A stretch of 30,125 nucleotides of DNA, taken from IMG/VR virus record IMGVR_UViG_3300037184_000153, positions 1 to 30,125 of that record. One strand, 5' to 3'. This document shows, in pieces, positions 6,995 to 13,922 of this stretch. The notes under the pieces were generated by a model, which was not told where the DNA came from, searched no databases, and saw only the letters and a list, made by a program, of their open reading frames with translations. How positions within the stretch are numbered: position 1 is the stretch's first letter; the number at the start of each line of letters is the position of its first letter. A program made the position numbers and the translations under genes. This DNA is from a virus.

Positions 6995-7507
6995 ATGAGC
7001 ACCGAAACTGCCAGTGTTAAGTCTCCCAGTAAAACTGCCAAAGCCGTTACGGCGAAGGCCAAGACCGCCAGCAAGACCAATAAGGTCAAGGCTGCAACCA
7101 CTCCGGTTGTTGCTCCCAAGGCGAAGTCTGATCGTGTTGAGTATGGATTTGAACTCAACTTCCCCAACAAGCCCTTCACGGTGAAGCAGCTTGCCGACAT
7201 CAAGCACAACACCGTCAAGGAGATCACTCTCTACGTGCGGATTCAGAAGGCGTTGAAGACCGGCGTGCTGGAGATCGCTGGCAAGCGCGTTCCGACTGAG
7301 GCTCGCAAGGGTCGTCAGGAAATCCTCTATCGTCGGGCCAATGTTGGTGCCGCTGTGACTTCCGCAACTCCGGTTGCTGAGGTTGCTGCCGAAACCGCTC
7401 CGGTGGTCGAGGTCGCTCCGGTGGTCGAGGTCGCTCCGGTGGTCGAGGCCACGCCTGCCGTGGTTGATGCTCCGGTGACTGCGGAGGTTGCTCCGGTCAC
7501 GGTGTAA
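6995..7507 (+). CDS. Lys/Ala-rich winged-helix protein, probably abundant
   Basis: 170 aa in three parts. Residues 1-48 are a basic Ala/Lys/Thr tail like those of histone-H1-type proteins. Residues 50-115 (FTVKQLADIK, then VRIQKALKTG, then KGRQEILYRR) resemble a winged helix-turn-helix DNA-binding domain. Residues 122-170 are an Ala/Pro/Val/Glu tail with tandem APVVEV repeats. Codons are strongly C-ending (CTC, AAC, TTC, AAG), unlike most neighbours, suggesting high expression. A single-gene unit with an A-rich leader and a hairpin behind. Nucleoid-like binding or transcription control is inference. Confidence 0.7.
   Translation: MSTETASVKSPSKTAKAVTAKAKTASKTNKVKAATTPVVAPKAKSDRVEYGFELNFPNKPFTVKQLADIKHNTVKEITLYVRIQKALKTGVLEIAGKRVPTEARKGRQEILYRRANVGAAVTSATPVAEVAAETAPVVEVAPVVEVAPVVEATPAVVDAPVTAEVAPVTV
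7397..7450 (+). repeat. Three tandem 18-bp repeats in the coding region
   Basis: Unit GCTCCGGTGGTCGAGGTC at 7397, 7415 and 7433 (the last copy ends GCC). Encodes the APVVEV repeats in the C-terminal tail of the winged-helix protein. Confidence 0.95.
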
Positions 7508-7540
7508 GTTGATCGACGGTTAATGAAATTCAATTAGAGC

Positions 7541-7568
7541 TTGACAAGAACAGAGGCTCGCCTATGAT
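7541..7568 (+). promoter_or_regulatory. Consensus sigma70-type promoter
   Basis: TTGACA (7541-7546), 16-bp spacer, TATGAT (7563-7568). It does not contain the TTTGAT part of the repeat promoter. The -10 box is exactly the loop of the hairpin at 7554-7578. Drives the HD/kinase-like pair starting at 7587. Confidence 0.7.
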
Positions 7569-7583
7569 GGGCGAGCCTTTTTT
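7554..7583 (+). terminator. Hairpin terminator overlapping a promoter
   Basis: AGGCTCGCC (7554-7562) pairs with GGCGAGCCT (7570-7578), followed by a T run. Ends the winged-helix gene transcript. Its loop is the -10 box of the next promoter. Confidence 0.85.
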
Positions 7584-7586
7584 ATT

Positions 7587-8018
7587 ATGAACTACAACGA
7601 TCTTATTCAACCGGCAATTGATATTGCCACGAAGGCCCACGAAGGACAATTCCGTTTTGATAACGAAATTCCTTACATCGAACATCCTAAAGCGGTTGCT
7701 GCGATGTTTGACAGCATTCCAGATCCAATCTCTCGATACTATCGCCAAAGTGTGGCGTGGCTCCATGATACAATCGAAGATTCTTCGGTTACGGCTGATG
7801 ATCTTCGAAAGGCTGGAATTCATTGGATAATCATTGAAGCGGTCGTTGCCATGACCAAGCTTCCCGGTGAAGATTATGATGCTTATTTAATTCGAGTCAA
7901 AGCCAATGATCTAGCTCGTGAGGTCAAAATCAGGGATATTCTCCACAATCTCGGTGACAGTCCTACCAAGAACATGGTCAAGAAGTATGCCAAGGCACTT
8001 CTATTTCTTCTATCTTAA
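7587..8018 (+). CDS. HD-domain (p)ppGpp hydrolase-like protein (SpoT/MESH1 type)
   Basis: 143 aa. Motifs in order: AHEGQFRFDNEIPYIEHP (R23, H33), then AWLHDTIED (H60, D61, E64, D65), then the segment with MTK and YLIRVKANDLAREVKIRDILHN (N107, D108, D117). This matches the metal-dependent HD hydrolase domain of RelA/SpoT homologues and the single-domain MESH1 enzymes that remove the 3'-diphosphate from (p)ppGpp. No synthetase, TGS or ACT domain is present. A phage copy could lower the starvation alarmone during infection (inference). Transcribed from a sigma70-like promoter, with the kinase-like gene 3 nt downstream. Confidence 0.8.
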   Translation: MNYNDLIQPAIDIATKAHEGQFRFDNEIPYIEHPKAVAAMFDSIPDPISRYYRQSVAWLHDTIEDSSVTADDLRKAGIHWIIIEAVVAMTKLPGEDYDAYLIRVKANDLAREVKIRDILHNLGDSPTKNMVKKYAKALLFLLS

Positions 8019-8021
8019 CCC

Positions 8022-8420
8022 ATGACGTTCAAGCTTACTCGCCAAGAAAGAAGCTTTCTTCGTACTGTCATCGGTATTATTGAACATAAGAATTTTCCAA
8101 CGTCCATTCCAGAAATTGGTTTCCGACAAATTTGTAAAAGAAACCCAACAGTTTATAAAAATCAGAAATTAGGTTTGGTTGTAAAACAATTCTATCTAAT
8201 CGTTGCTCCTAACACTCCGTTGAGAGTCAGGATTCCAACGGTGTATCTAGGTGACTTCTGGGTTGTTCAACCCCTAGCCATTCGAAAGAACGCGAAGGAA
8301 GCTTGTTCTGAAATTAGAAAAAGTCTGGGTAGCTTTAACACAGATTTACACCGAGGGAATGTGGGGTGGATACAAAATGAAGTTACTGGTAAATTGGTGC
8401 CAAAGCTTTTTGATTGGTAA
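8022..8420 (+). CDS. Miniature kinase-like (APH-like) protein
   Basis: 132 aa. The C-terminal half carries the catalytic pattern of aminoglycoside/choline-kinase-like enzymes: DLHRGNVG (catalytic-loop Asp D108, Asn N113) and terminal FDW (metal-binding D131). A VVK (K55) could be the ATP-binding lysine, and WVVQPLA (80-86) sits where the hinge strand should be. It is far shorter than normal kinases (250 aa or more) and ends right after the second Asp, so it may be a minimal or degenerate phosphotransferase. A paralogue is at 18121. Residue pattern seen; activity inferred. Confidence 0.55.
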   Translation: MTFKLTRQERSFLRTVIGIIEHKNFPTSIPEIGFRQICKRNPTVYKNQKLGLVVKQFYLIVAPNTPLRVRIPTVYLGDFWVVQPLAIRKNAKEACSEIRKSLGSFNTDLHRGNVGWIQNEVTGKLVPKLFDW

Positions 8421-8422
8421 CG

Positions 8423-8487
8423 ATTATAATTGTTTTAGGTAACTACGCACTAAAAAGACGAAATAACCCCGGAAATGCAATTATAAT
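8423..8487. repeat. 10-bp inverted repeat flanking the convergent junction
   Basis: ATTATAATTG (8423-8432) and CAATTATAAT (8478-8487), separated by 45 nt. They lie between the kinase-like gene and the convergent GIY-YIG gene and could form a long-loop hairpin or mark an insertion edge. Confidence 0.4.
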
Positions 8488-8502
8488 GGCTGAAAAGAGA
8501 TA

Positions 8503-9270
8503 TTAAGAGCTAGATGATATTCTTGATTTAGCTGCCAGTCTAAATTCCTTCAAGATTTTCTTTTCTTCTTCGGTATAAATCTGTCTACGATGAATTGATT
8601 TAATAATGGATCGTTCTTCTTCAGTATAGTCAGTTAACTTAGGATTTTTACCTAGCATACATTTTCGTTGTTTAGCTAGATGGTCAGCAGAATGCTTTCT
8701 CCCTATTCTAACGGCTACATGGTGATTTCTATAAATTGGGTCTTCCCATAATTTTCTAGCTAGGTCGCTCTGTCTTTTATGACTAACCGGGTTATTCCAG
8801 TAATCGATAGAAAAGTTAGATGCCTTTGAACGAGCTTGTTGATTATCTTTCCAGTATTCATTCAAAGAATTTTTTAATTTTAGAAGCGATTCCGTGCTTA
8901 ACTCCCGTGAATCTCCGCCATATGTCAGGTTATATCCATCTTCTACCGAATTAAAGACAATTATCCAATACGTTTCTCTTTGATCTAAATCAGATATATC
9001 ACATTCTTCAATGATTTCTTTTTTGAAAGAATCAAATCCGTACTTGATCAACGCCCTATACAAGTGCGCTTGATCTTTACATTTTAACATTTTATATTTA
9101 TTCCATCGATTTTCGGGTTTTTGAATCGTCTGCCCGACATAAATCTTATTCACTGGGCTTGTCAACTTGTAAATTATTCCTTTTTTTGTAATAGAGGACA
9201 AGAGCTTTTCTCCGATATTGGTCGGCATGTTTTCTGTAGCATCGCATGCGATAGATTCTGTTTCGTTCAA
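8503..9270 (-). CDS. GIY-YIG homing endonuclease (nuclease frame)
   Basis: 255 aa if started at TTG 9270. Residues 31-60 contain GIIYKLTSP and KIYVGQT, the GIY and YVG parts of the catalytic motif; the catalytic Arg (ENRWNKY) and Glu (ETYWI) follow. The C-terminal half has NUMOD3-like helices, as in mobile endonucleases. The true N-terminus is doubtful: an MGRK module typical of such genes lies just upstream in the other frame (9146-9310), 40 nt ahead, exactly as at the 18464 locus. A GGAGG precedes the TTG but falls within that module's codons. One of only three genes on the minus strand. Confidence 0.8.
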   Translation of the reverse strand: MNETESIACDATENMPTNIGEKLLSSITKKGIIYKLTSPVNKIYVGQTIQKPENRWNKYKMLKCKDQAHLYRALIKYGFDSFKKEIIEECDISDLDQRETYWIIVFNSVEDGYNLTYGGDSRELSTESLLKLKNSLNEYWKDNQQARSKASNFSIDYWNNPVSHKRQSDLARKLWEDPIYRNHHVAVRIGRKHSADHLAKQRKCMLGKNPKLTDYTEEERSIIKSIHRRQIYTEEEKKILKEFRLAAKSRISSSS

Positions 9271-9310
9271 TTTTTTGTTCCTCCGTTAGATTGTGTGATT
9301 TTCGTCCCAT
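9146..9310 (-). CDS. MGRK-type N-terminal module in the alternative frame
   Basis: 54 codons beginning MGRKSHNLTEEQKIERNRI and continuing RMRCYRKHADQYRRKA. A basic helical module aligned with the one at 19113-19289 (MGRK, N, T, NRI, RMR, KHA all shared). It runs at a +1 offset over the start of the GIY-YIG frame. At TAC AAA AAA AGG a +1 shift, or loss of one A from a run of seven, would join it directly to KKGIIYKL. Probably the real N-terminus of the endonuclease, by frameshift or as a broken gene. Confidence 0.55.
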   Translation of the reverse strand: MGRKSHNLTEEQKIERNRIYRMRCYRKHADQYRRKALVLYYKKRNNLQVDKPSE

Positions 9311-9364
9311 GTCAATAAATATCATGTAGAAAAGTAAATCTCCAAAAAATCTTCGGAAATCTTC

Positions 9365-9382
9365 TTGACATTTGATTAATTT
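9365..9382 (+). promoter_or_regulatory. Repeat promoter copy 10
   Basis: TTGACATTTGATTAATTT; first T is 36 nt before ATG 9401. Confidence 0.8.
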
Positions 9383-9400
9383 TAGGTGATATCCATAGCC

Positions 9401-10252
9401 ATGATAGATTTAAGTGAGGTCATTGCAGAGCGGCCATATGATTCTATGGGACGAGAGTTCCAAGAAATCTTTGGTAGGTGGTGCAACGAAACTGTGTTGA
9501 CTGATGATAGCCAGTTCATTTCCCTTGCCTTTGACTTGTTCAGAAAACGTCTTGCTCTAGCTCAGAAGTACAACACGTTCTTTGCTACTCAGGTCTTGGA
9601 GGGTGGGCATGAAAAATGGAAAGAGCGTGCAGCTGGACTCGGCAATGATCCAGCTTACAGCTTTGCCACTCCAGAGGTGCCACGGACGAAAAGATTTTTT
9701 AAGTGGTGTCGGATGGTAGATGAGAAGGAGGAGGCAAATGATATTCGATTCTGGGATTTGAGTTATGCTCCCTATCCTAATCTTCCCGGCAATCCAAAGC
9801 CATATGAACAAATTCAAGTTTGGGCTCATCCTTATCTTCCTCATTTCACTGCTCGTACCGGTGGTGCCTTTGAATGTCGAAGAATGCTTTACTCGACTGA
9901 TTTCTATTTAATCGAACATCCAAGAAGCCGTTGGATCAATCGGATTTTACGGGAAGCAGAAACATTCTGGCGGATAGCTCTCGACGAAAAGATGCCACAA
10001 GACTCGCGTTTTATTGCTTTGTCAAGCTTTGAATGGCTGTGGTTCTGGGGGAATTGCTTTATGAGATCCGGGGCGCTAACAGGAGATGCCTTGTCTCTAG
10101 TGATGCAAAAACGAGTGGGTGCCAAGATTCGACCAAGCTTCTACCATCAGGATTGTGAGGCATTACTGATGACATTCGACGATTACGTTGACAAAAGATT
10201 CTTGGACATGACGGCGGGATTTCAACCAAAGTTCCCGATGGATATTTCTTGA
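9401..10252 (+). CDS. Unknown 283-aa protein
   Basis: Begins MIDLSEVIAERPYDSMGREF. An upstream in-frame ATG (9386) falls inside the leader and is rejected by promoter spacing. Rich in Trp, Phe and Arg, mixed helical; the middle has Pro-rich YAPYPNLPGNPKPYEQ. No membrane segments and no recognised catalytic motif. Transcribed alone; the last codon is Ser (TCT) followed by the TGA of the next promoter. Confidence 0.8.
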   Translation: MIDLSEVIAERPYDSMGREFQEIFGRWCNETVLTDDSQFISLAFDLFRKRLALAQKYNTFFATQVLEGGHEKWKERAAGLGNDPAYSFATPEVPRTKRFFKWCRMVDEKEEANDIRFWDLSYAPYPNLPGNPKPYEQIQVWAHPYLPHFTARTGGAFECRRMLYSTDFYLIEHPRSRWINRILREAETFWRIALDEKMPQDSRFIALSSFEWLWFWGNCFMRSGALTGDALSLVMQKRVGAKIRPSFYHQDCEALLMTFDDYVDKRFLDMTAGFQPKFPMDIS

Positions 10253-10266
10253 CATTGGATAAAAAA
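10249..10266 (+). promoter_or_regulatory. Repeat promoter copy 11 (GGATAAAA class)
   Basis: TTGACATTGGATAAAAAA; first T is 36 nt before ATG 10285; its TGA ends the upstream gene. Leader TTAATTCACACC is shared with 5401, 12019 and 13015. Confidence 0.8.
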
Positions 10267-10284
10267 TTGATCTTAATTCACACC

Positions 10285-10473
10285 ATGAAATTCACAGTTA
10301 TGTTCAAAACCCCGGATGCTCCGGACGATGCTATACGTGAAGCTGGTTTGGTTGGAGCCGAATTCAACAAGGCCAATCAAGTTTGTCAAAGATTCTTCGA
10401 GTATGGCGAGTATGCTTACATCGAGATTGATACGAAAAAAGGCACTGCTACTGTGCTTCCGACAAAGAATTAA
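10285..10473 (+). CDS. Unknown 62-aa protein, paralogue of gene 25169
   Basis: MKFTVMFKTP at the start and IEIDTKKGTATVLP at the end match MKFKVVFPMS and VEFDTKTRMAKVLP of the 57-aa protein at 25169; the middles differ. A beta-rich beginning and end flank a helix. Function unknown. Confidence 0.75.
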   Translation: MKFTVMFKTPDAPDDAIREAGLVGAEFNKANQVCQRFFEYGEYAYIEIDTKKGTATVLPTKN

Positions 10474-10475
10474 GC

Positions 10476-10493
10476 TTGACTTTTGATTTAATT
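10476..10493 (+). promoter_or_regulatory. Repeat promoter copy 12
   Basis: TTGACTTTTGATTTAATT; first T is 35 nt before ATG 10511. Confidence 0.8.
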
Positions 10494-10510
10494 TCATCAG
10501 GCTCTGTCTC

Positions 10511-10855
10511 ATGAAACTTCAAATCAAAGAAGCTTATCCTCTTAAGGGTGCCCTTTACGAAGTCTACGGAGAGGAACCCATCGTTACTTTCAATTGTCGA
10601 GTTGCTGCTATCAGCAAAGCCGGTCAACGTTTCATTCACAATGACTTTTTTTCCAAGGGTCATTGTGTGGATGAAGAAGGAATCATCCGTTGTGCTTGTT
10701 CCCGTCGTGACGCTGAAAAATTCGCTGCTAAAGTAGAAGCTCGTGGCGTGATCGATACGGATTACTGGACATTGCTTGAGCCGGAACCGACTCTTGAACA
10801 AAAGCTTGCGCAAGAGTATTGGAGGGAACAACAGGAACAGGGGCTTTGCGCTTGA
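10511..10855 (+). CDS. Unknown 114-aa protein
   Basis: Begins MKLQIKEAYPLKGALYEVYG. A beta-rich N-terminal part includes a CxC (RCACSRRDAEKFAAK, near 60-75), followed by a Glu/Gln-rich helical tail (EQKLAQEYWREQQEQ). Ends Ala-stop on the TGA of the next promoter. No family recognised. Confidence 0.75.
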   Translation: MKLQIKEAYPLKGALYEVYGEEPIVTFNCRVAAISKAGQRFIHNDFFSKGHCVDEEGIIRCACSRRDAEKFAAKVEARGVIDTDYWTLLEPEPTLEQKLAQEYWREQQEQGLCA

Positions 10856-10869
10856 CTTTGGATAAAACT
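10852..10869 (+). promoter_or_regulatory. Repeat promoter copy 13 (extended leader)
   Basis: TTGACTTTGGATAAAACT; first T is 49 nt before ATG 10901, 13 nt more than usual. Its TGA ends the upstream gene. Confidence 0.75.
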
Positions 10870-10900
10870 TTTATCTACTCGGCATCAACCTATCACCACC

Positions 10901-11614
10901 ATGTCAGACGATACCAAATACCACACGGATTATTTGCAAAAGGTCTTTCGCAATCTAAACAAGAATCTTGAAGAGGTTAAGGCACTGATCCTGAAATCTG
11001 GAATCGAATATGACACCATCGTTGTCTCTGGGGTAAGCGGGATGATGTTCGGTTCTCCATTGTCTATCCTGCTTGGAAAAGATATTGCCGTTGTTCGCAA
11101 GGACGGTTCGGCACATTCCATGTTCAAGATTGAAAGTGCTGGAAAGGTTGGCCGATGGATCTTCGTTGATGATCTTGTTGCCAGCGGAAGCACATTTCGG
11201 AAGGTGATGTTCGAATTGAAGAAGGACAGGCGACATCGGGAAACCCATAAGTTTGTTGGAGTTCTCTGTTATGATCCTCACGAATGTAACAGCTCAAGTA
11301 GATTTTACACGGCAAAACAATTCGTCGGAGATTTTGGCCGTTCAGATGACGACTGGCTTCCAAGGGCTCCGGTGAATCCGGAACCGGAAACTCCTCCAAA
11401 GATTGTTCGGTTGGAGCAAATTGTTGAAATGAAGAAAGAACTGGTTGACAAGAATATTTTGAGTCTTCCGGTGATGCCGATGTTACCGGTGAAAGATCCG
11501 GAAGGTATTGTTATAAAAGAAACAGATCCTTTTGAAAATGCCAAATTCAAATTCGATTACATGAAGCCAATGACCTTTGGAACGAAATACATTCTTCCGG
11601 GAGCCTACTGCTGA
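10901..11614 (+). CDS. Phosphoribosyltransferase-like protein
   Basis: 237 aa. The segment RWIFVDDLVASGSTFRKVM (about 85-103) is the PRPP-binding loop of type I phosphoribosyltransferases (two acidic residues, then a small-residue loop). The preceding TIVVSGVSGMMFGSPLSILLGKD fits the N-terminal Rossmann strand and PPi loop. Such enzymes join a nucleobase to PRPP, so a salvage role is possible; the substrate hood is not recognisable. A Pro-rich C-terminal extension (from about 150) is additional to the usual domain. The start lies after a longer leader than the other cassettes. Confidence 0.75.
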   Translation: MSDDTKYHTDYLQKVFRNLNKNLEEVKALILKSGIEYDTIVVSGVSGMMFGSPLSILLGKDIAVVRKDGSAHSMFKIESAGKVGRWIFVDDLVASGSTFRKVMFELKKDRRHRETHKFVGVLCYDPHECNSSSRFYTAKQFVGDFGRSDDDWLPRAPVNPEPETPPKIVRLEQIVEMKKELVDKNILSLPVMPMLPVKDPEGIVIKETDPFENAKFKFDYMKPMTFGTKYILPGAYC

Positions 11615-11620
11615 AAGTGC

Positions 11621-11638
11621 TTGACTTTTGATTTAATT
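11621..11638 (+). promoter_or_regulatory. Repeat promoter copy 14
   Basis: TTGACTTTTGATTTAATT, 6 nt after the upstream stop; first T is 36 nt before ATG 11657. Confidence 0.8.
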
Positions 11639-11656
11639 CACTCCACTCTCTTGCTC

Positions 11657-11980
11657 ATGAACATCGAAGAATTGAATCTCGGTTTTGTGGTGGATGTCGA
11701 GTTTGCCGATGAAGAGAGTCGGAAACTTTTTTACGATGGCCGTTTTTCTGCCGTGATTGTTGACATTTCCAACGGCAAGATCCGTGTCGAGGATGAAGAA
11801 GGAAATGATTTCGTGGTTACTTCGGAAGAAATCTTGGAAATTATTTCGGAAGAGGACGATTCCGATCATGATGGTTTTCGCAATGACGTGGAAGCCGATG
11901 CCGATGCCCTTGCTTCTGCGGGGTTCGGTGAAGATGAGTGCTACGAGCACGGCAGTTTCGATGAGGCCGGGGGCGATTAA
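11657..11980 (+). CDS. Acidic protein with one EF-hand-like loop
   Basis: 107 aa, very acidic. The N-terminal 60 residues look like a small beta domain (VVDVEF, VIVDISNGKIRVEDEEGN, FVVTSEEIL). Residues 68-79 (DSDHDGFRNDVE) place D, D, D, G and E at positions 1, 3, 5, 6 and 12 of a calcium-binding loop, as in EF-hand or thrombospondin-3-type repeats. The remainder is a disordered acidic tail. Calcium binding is inference from one loop; DNA mimicry by the acidic tail is another option. Confidence 0.7.
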   Translation: MNIEELNLGFVVDVEFADEESRKLFYDGRFSAVIVDISNGKIRVEDEEGNDFVVTSEEILEIISEEDDSDHDGFRNDVEADADALASAGFGEDECYEHGSFDEAGGD

Positions 11981-11982
11981 TC

Positions 11983-12000
11983 TTGACTTTGGATAAAACA
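11983..12000 (+). promoter_or_regulatory. Repeat promoter copy 15 (GGATAAAA class)
   Basis: TTGACTTTGGATAAAACA; first T is 36 nt before ATG 12019. Confidence 0.8.
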
Positions 12001-12018
12001 CGTCCTTTAATTCACACC

Positions 12019-12348
12019 ATGAAATCAGAGGCCATTTTTATTCGTGATTGCCAAGCCGATCTCAGAAAGTGCGGCATAAAAATTACACTGGCTCAAGTAG
12101 TCGAGTTGGTTGGAATTAAAACGTCGCACATGAAATGGCTTCGGAAAGCGGTGAAGGGTTACGATCTTCCAGCGGCTTCCCCGCCTTATGGTCTTGACAC
12201 GATGGAACGTGATGCACTATTTGATCACGTGGCTGTTGTTTTCACCAAGTACAAGCGTTGGCCGTGCAACTGTGATGATTATGGTCAAAAATTCTTCAAG
12301 GCTCTCATGAAGGGTCTCAAGAAGAAGGGAATTAAAATTTGTTCTTGA
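12019..12348 (+). CDS. Unknown 109-aa protein
   Basis: Begins MKSEAIFIRDCQADLRKCGI. A possible helix-turn-helix lies near 20-45 (KITLAQVVELVGIKTSHMKWLRKAV), and the C-terminus is basic (ALMKGLKKKGIKICS). DNA binding is a guess. The stop is the TGA of the next promoter. Confidence 0.7.
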   Translation: MKSEAIFIRDCQADLRKCGIKITLAQVVELVGIKTSHMKWLRKAVKGYDLPAASPPYGLDTMERDALFDHVAVVFTKYKRWPCNCDDYGQKFFKALMKGLKKKGIKICS

Positions 12349-12362
12349 CATTTGATTAAAAT
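12345..12362 (+). promoter_or_regulatory. Repeat promoter copy 16
   Basis: TTGACATTTGATTAAAAT; first T is 36 nt before ATG 12381; its TGA ends the upstream gene. Confidence 0.8.
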
Positions 12363-12380
12363 CTGTCCAACCTCTTCACC

Positions 12381-12536
12381 ATGCAAATCGAAATCTCTGA
12401 CGAATATATCAAGTGGGCTTCAACTTTCATTGAAGGTGATGGTGCCACTCCTCCGACTGAGGAAGAGGTCACTGAGTACGTCAACGAAGTGTTGGCCGAA
12501 CATCGTAAATCATGGGATGAACTTTCTGAGGAATAA
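12381..12536 (+). CDS. Small acidic protein (51 aa)
   Basis: Begins MQIEISDEYIKWASTFIEGD and ends RKSWDELSEE. Helical and acidic. Start fixed by the promoter; the next gene starts 4 nt after its TAA. Function unknown. Confidence 0.75.
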   Translation: MQIEISDEYIKWASTFIEGDGATPPTEEEVTEYVNEVLAEHRKSWDELSEE

Positions 12537-12540
12537 TCCC

Positions 12541-12783
12541 ATGTTCAAGCAATTCAAGTACGTCATCATCGGAGACATTGCTCCTCGGGTTTGTTCCGTG
12601 TGTGAGCAACATCACCAACTTGCGGGAGGGTTCAATGTTACTTCTGCTGGATGGGGTAGAATCGAACAGAATGAAGCCGGTGAATTCTCCATTGTTACCT
12701 TTGGAGAGTCAATCGGTCTCAAACTTAAACCCGCTGAAAACGACGCTTATCTTCTAAAAAGACTCTTTTTTGGTTATGATTGA
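12541..12783 (+). CDS. Unknown 80-aa protein with a CxxC
   Basis: Begins MFKQFKYVIIGDIAPRVCSV. One CSVC pair (about 18-21) followed by EQHHQ could hold a metal. Mostly beta. Second gene of the 12381 operon; its end overlaps the next gene by 8 nt. No family recognised. Confidence 0.7.
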   Translation: MFKQFKYVIIGDIAPRVCSVCEQHHQLAGGFNVTSAGWGRIEQNEAGEFSIVTFGESIGLKLKPAENDAYLLKRLFFGYD

Positions 12784-12982
12784 TTCTAACAGAAAATTCA
12801 AATCCATTGCAGTTTGGCCCAAGGGGACAATCTGTGATGACACCGATACGTCAACGGATACCCATCCGACCTTTGCAGCTGCGGAAGCAGTTTGTTATTT
12901 GCTCCGGATGCATGGCTTCGGTGGCAATCATCAAATCTATCCACTGGTAACATGTGTGGAAGAAATCAAAGAATCTGCTTGA
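12776..12982 (+). CDS. Small unknown domain protein (68 aa)
   Basis: ATG 12776 lies inside the end of the previous gene. The pattern THPTFAAAEAVCYLLRMHGFGG, then a Pro-containing LVTCVEE end, resembles a small uncharacterised domain seen in phage and bacterial proteins (from memory only). Ends Ala-stop on the TGA of the next promoter. Confidence 0.7.
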   Translation: MIDSNRKFKSIAVWPKGTICDDTDTSTDTHPTFAAAEAVCYLLRMHGFGGNHQIYPLVTCVEEIKESA

Positions 12983-12996
12983 CTTTTGATTTAACC
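12979..12996 (+). promoter_or_regulatory. Repeat promoter copy 17
   Basis: TTGACTTTTGATTTAACC; first T is 36 nt before ATG 13015; its TGA ends the upstream gene. Confidence 0.8.
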
Positions 12997-13014
12997 CATT
13001 CCTTAATTCACACC

Positions 13015-13194
13015 ATGAAATTACCGAATTTTTTCTTCCTCGTGATGGGTTTTCTCATTGGTAACATGTTTGTCAATCATCGGCCTGACATTGGAATTGC
13101 GTTGTCGTTAGTGACGTTAGTTGCATTAGTGAGTTGCACTCTTGGGTTAATTTACTATCACGGCAAATATCGTCACTGGTTCTTCGCAGATTAA
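13015..13194 (+). CDS. Small two-helix membrane protein
   Basis: 59 aa. Helices about 5-21 and 26-48 with an NHRPD turn, and an aromatic/basic tail (HGKYRHWFFAD). Same plan as genes 2973, 3172, 6068 and 6257, but here transcribed alone from its own promoter. Confidence 0.75.
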   Translation: MKLPNFFFLVMGFLIGNMFVNHRPDIGIALSLVTLVALVSCTLGLIYYHGKYRHWFFAD

Positions 13195-13196
13195 CC

Positions 13197-13214
13197 TTGA
13201 CTTTTGATTTAATT
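13197..13214 (+). promoter_or_regulatory. Repeat promoter copy 18
   Basis: TTGACTTTTGATTTAATT; first T is 36 nt before ATG 13233. Confidence 0.8.
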
Positions 13215-13232
13215 CACTCCACCCTCTTCATC

Positions 13233-13577
13233 ATGAACCTACTCAATATTCCCTCCTGTCTTGTGATCAACGGTAAGACGCTCACGCAACCGGAACGCAA
13301 TCTCCTAGCCAAGATCCAGAAGGATTACGGTTTCGATGTAACGGATACAGGTTTGGTGGACATGCCGAACCGTGTCACTGGAATCTATTGCAATGGCATG
13401 AATCCTCTCGTTGCTGCTCTCGTTCGATTCGCTTACGAGTGTTATGACAATTACGAGAACAGCGGCACCTATCAGATGAGCTACAACGGCAAGAAAGTTG
13501 CCATTGGCACATATGATCGTGTGCGATATCTTGTTTTGAAGCTTGACAACAAGGCATATAACACTTTACTGGACTGA
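13233..13577 (+). CDS. Unknown 114-aa protein
   Basis: Begins MNLLNIPSCLVINGKTLTQP. Helical in the middle (LVAALVRFAYECYDNY), beta at the end (VAIGTYDRVRYLVLKLD). No motif recognised. Followed 2 nt later by the zinc-ribbon gene, so the two form an operon. Confidence 0.75.
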   Translation: MNLLNIPSCLVINGKTLTQPERNLLAKIQKDYGFDVTDTGLVDMPNRVTGIYCNGMNPLVAALVRFAYECYDNYENSGTYQMSYNGKKVAIGTYDRVRYLVLKLDNKAYNTLLD

Positions 13578-13579
13578 TT

Positions 13580-13879
13580 ATGTCCGAACCACATCAAATC
13601 GTCGATCATTACGTTCCTCCCTCTTTGACGGGGGAGGAAAAGATTTGCCCGTGTTGCCGTGCAAACTGGCAGGGCAAGGAGATTCCTGTCGAGTCTCGTA
13701 AGCATTACGGAACCAAGACGCACTTTTCCAATTTAATTGGGATTGAGATTCGAGGACAAGGAGATTGTGTTTCAGCTTGGGAATGTCCTTCATGTCACAC
13801 CGTTTTCCCTCGTAAGTATGTTTCCGAGGCTGGACAGTTCCGGACGTGTGATGTTGCAATTTCACGAAGAAGCTTCTAA
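13580..13879 (+). CDS. Zinc-ribbon protein
   Basis: 99 aa. Two CxxC knuckles, ICPCCRANW near 23 and ECPSCHTVFPRK near 69, frame a beta domain as in zinc ribbons. The basic tail (SRRSF) would suit nucleic-acid contact. Role not inferable. Second gene of the 13233 operon. Confidence 0.75.
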   Translation: MSEPHQIVDHYVPPSLTGEEKICPCCRANWQGKEIPVESRKHYGTKTHFSNLIGIEIRGQGDCVSAWECPSCHTVFPRKYVSEAGQFRTCDVAISRRSF

Positions 13880-13885
13880 AATGTC

Positions 13886-13903
13886 TTGACTTTTGATTTA
13901 ATT
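13886..13903 (+). promoter_or_regulatory. Repeat promoter copy 19
   Basis: TTGACTTTTGATTTAATT; first T is 37 nt before ATG 13923. Confidence 0.8.
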
Positions 13904-13922
13904 CGGTCAACCTCATCTAATC

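Noticed and set aside
11621-11656. Upstream TTG starts giving proteins that begin MTFDLI or MTLDK (also 2044, 10249, 11983, 24361, 26048).
   Set aside because: These TTG codons are the first bases of the promoter repeat; MTFDLI is simply the translated repeat. The ATG 36 nt later fits all cassettes.
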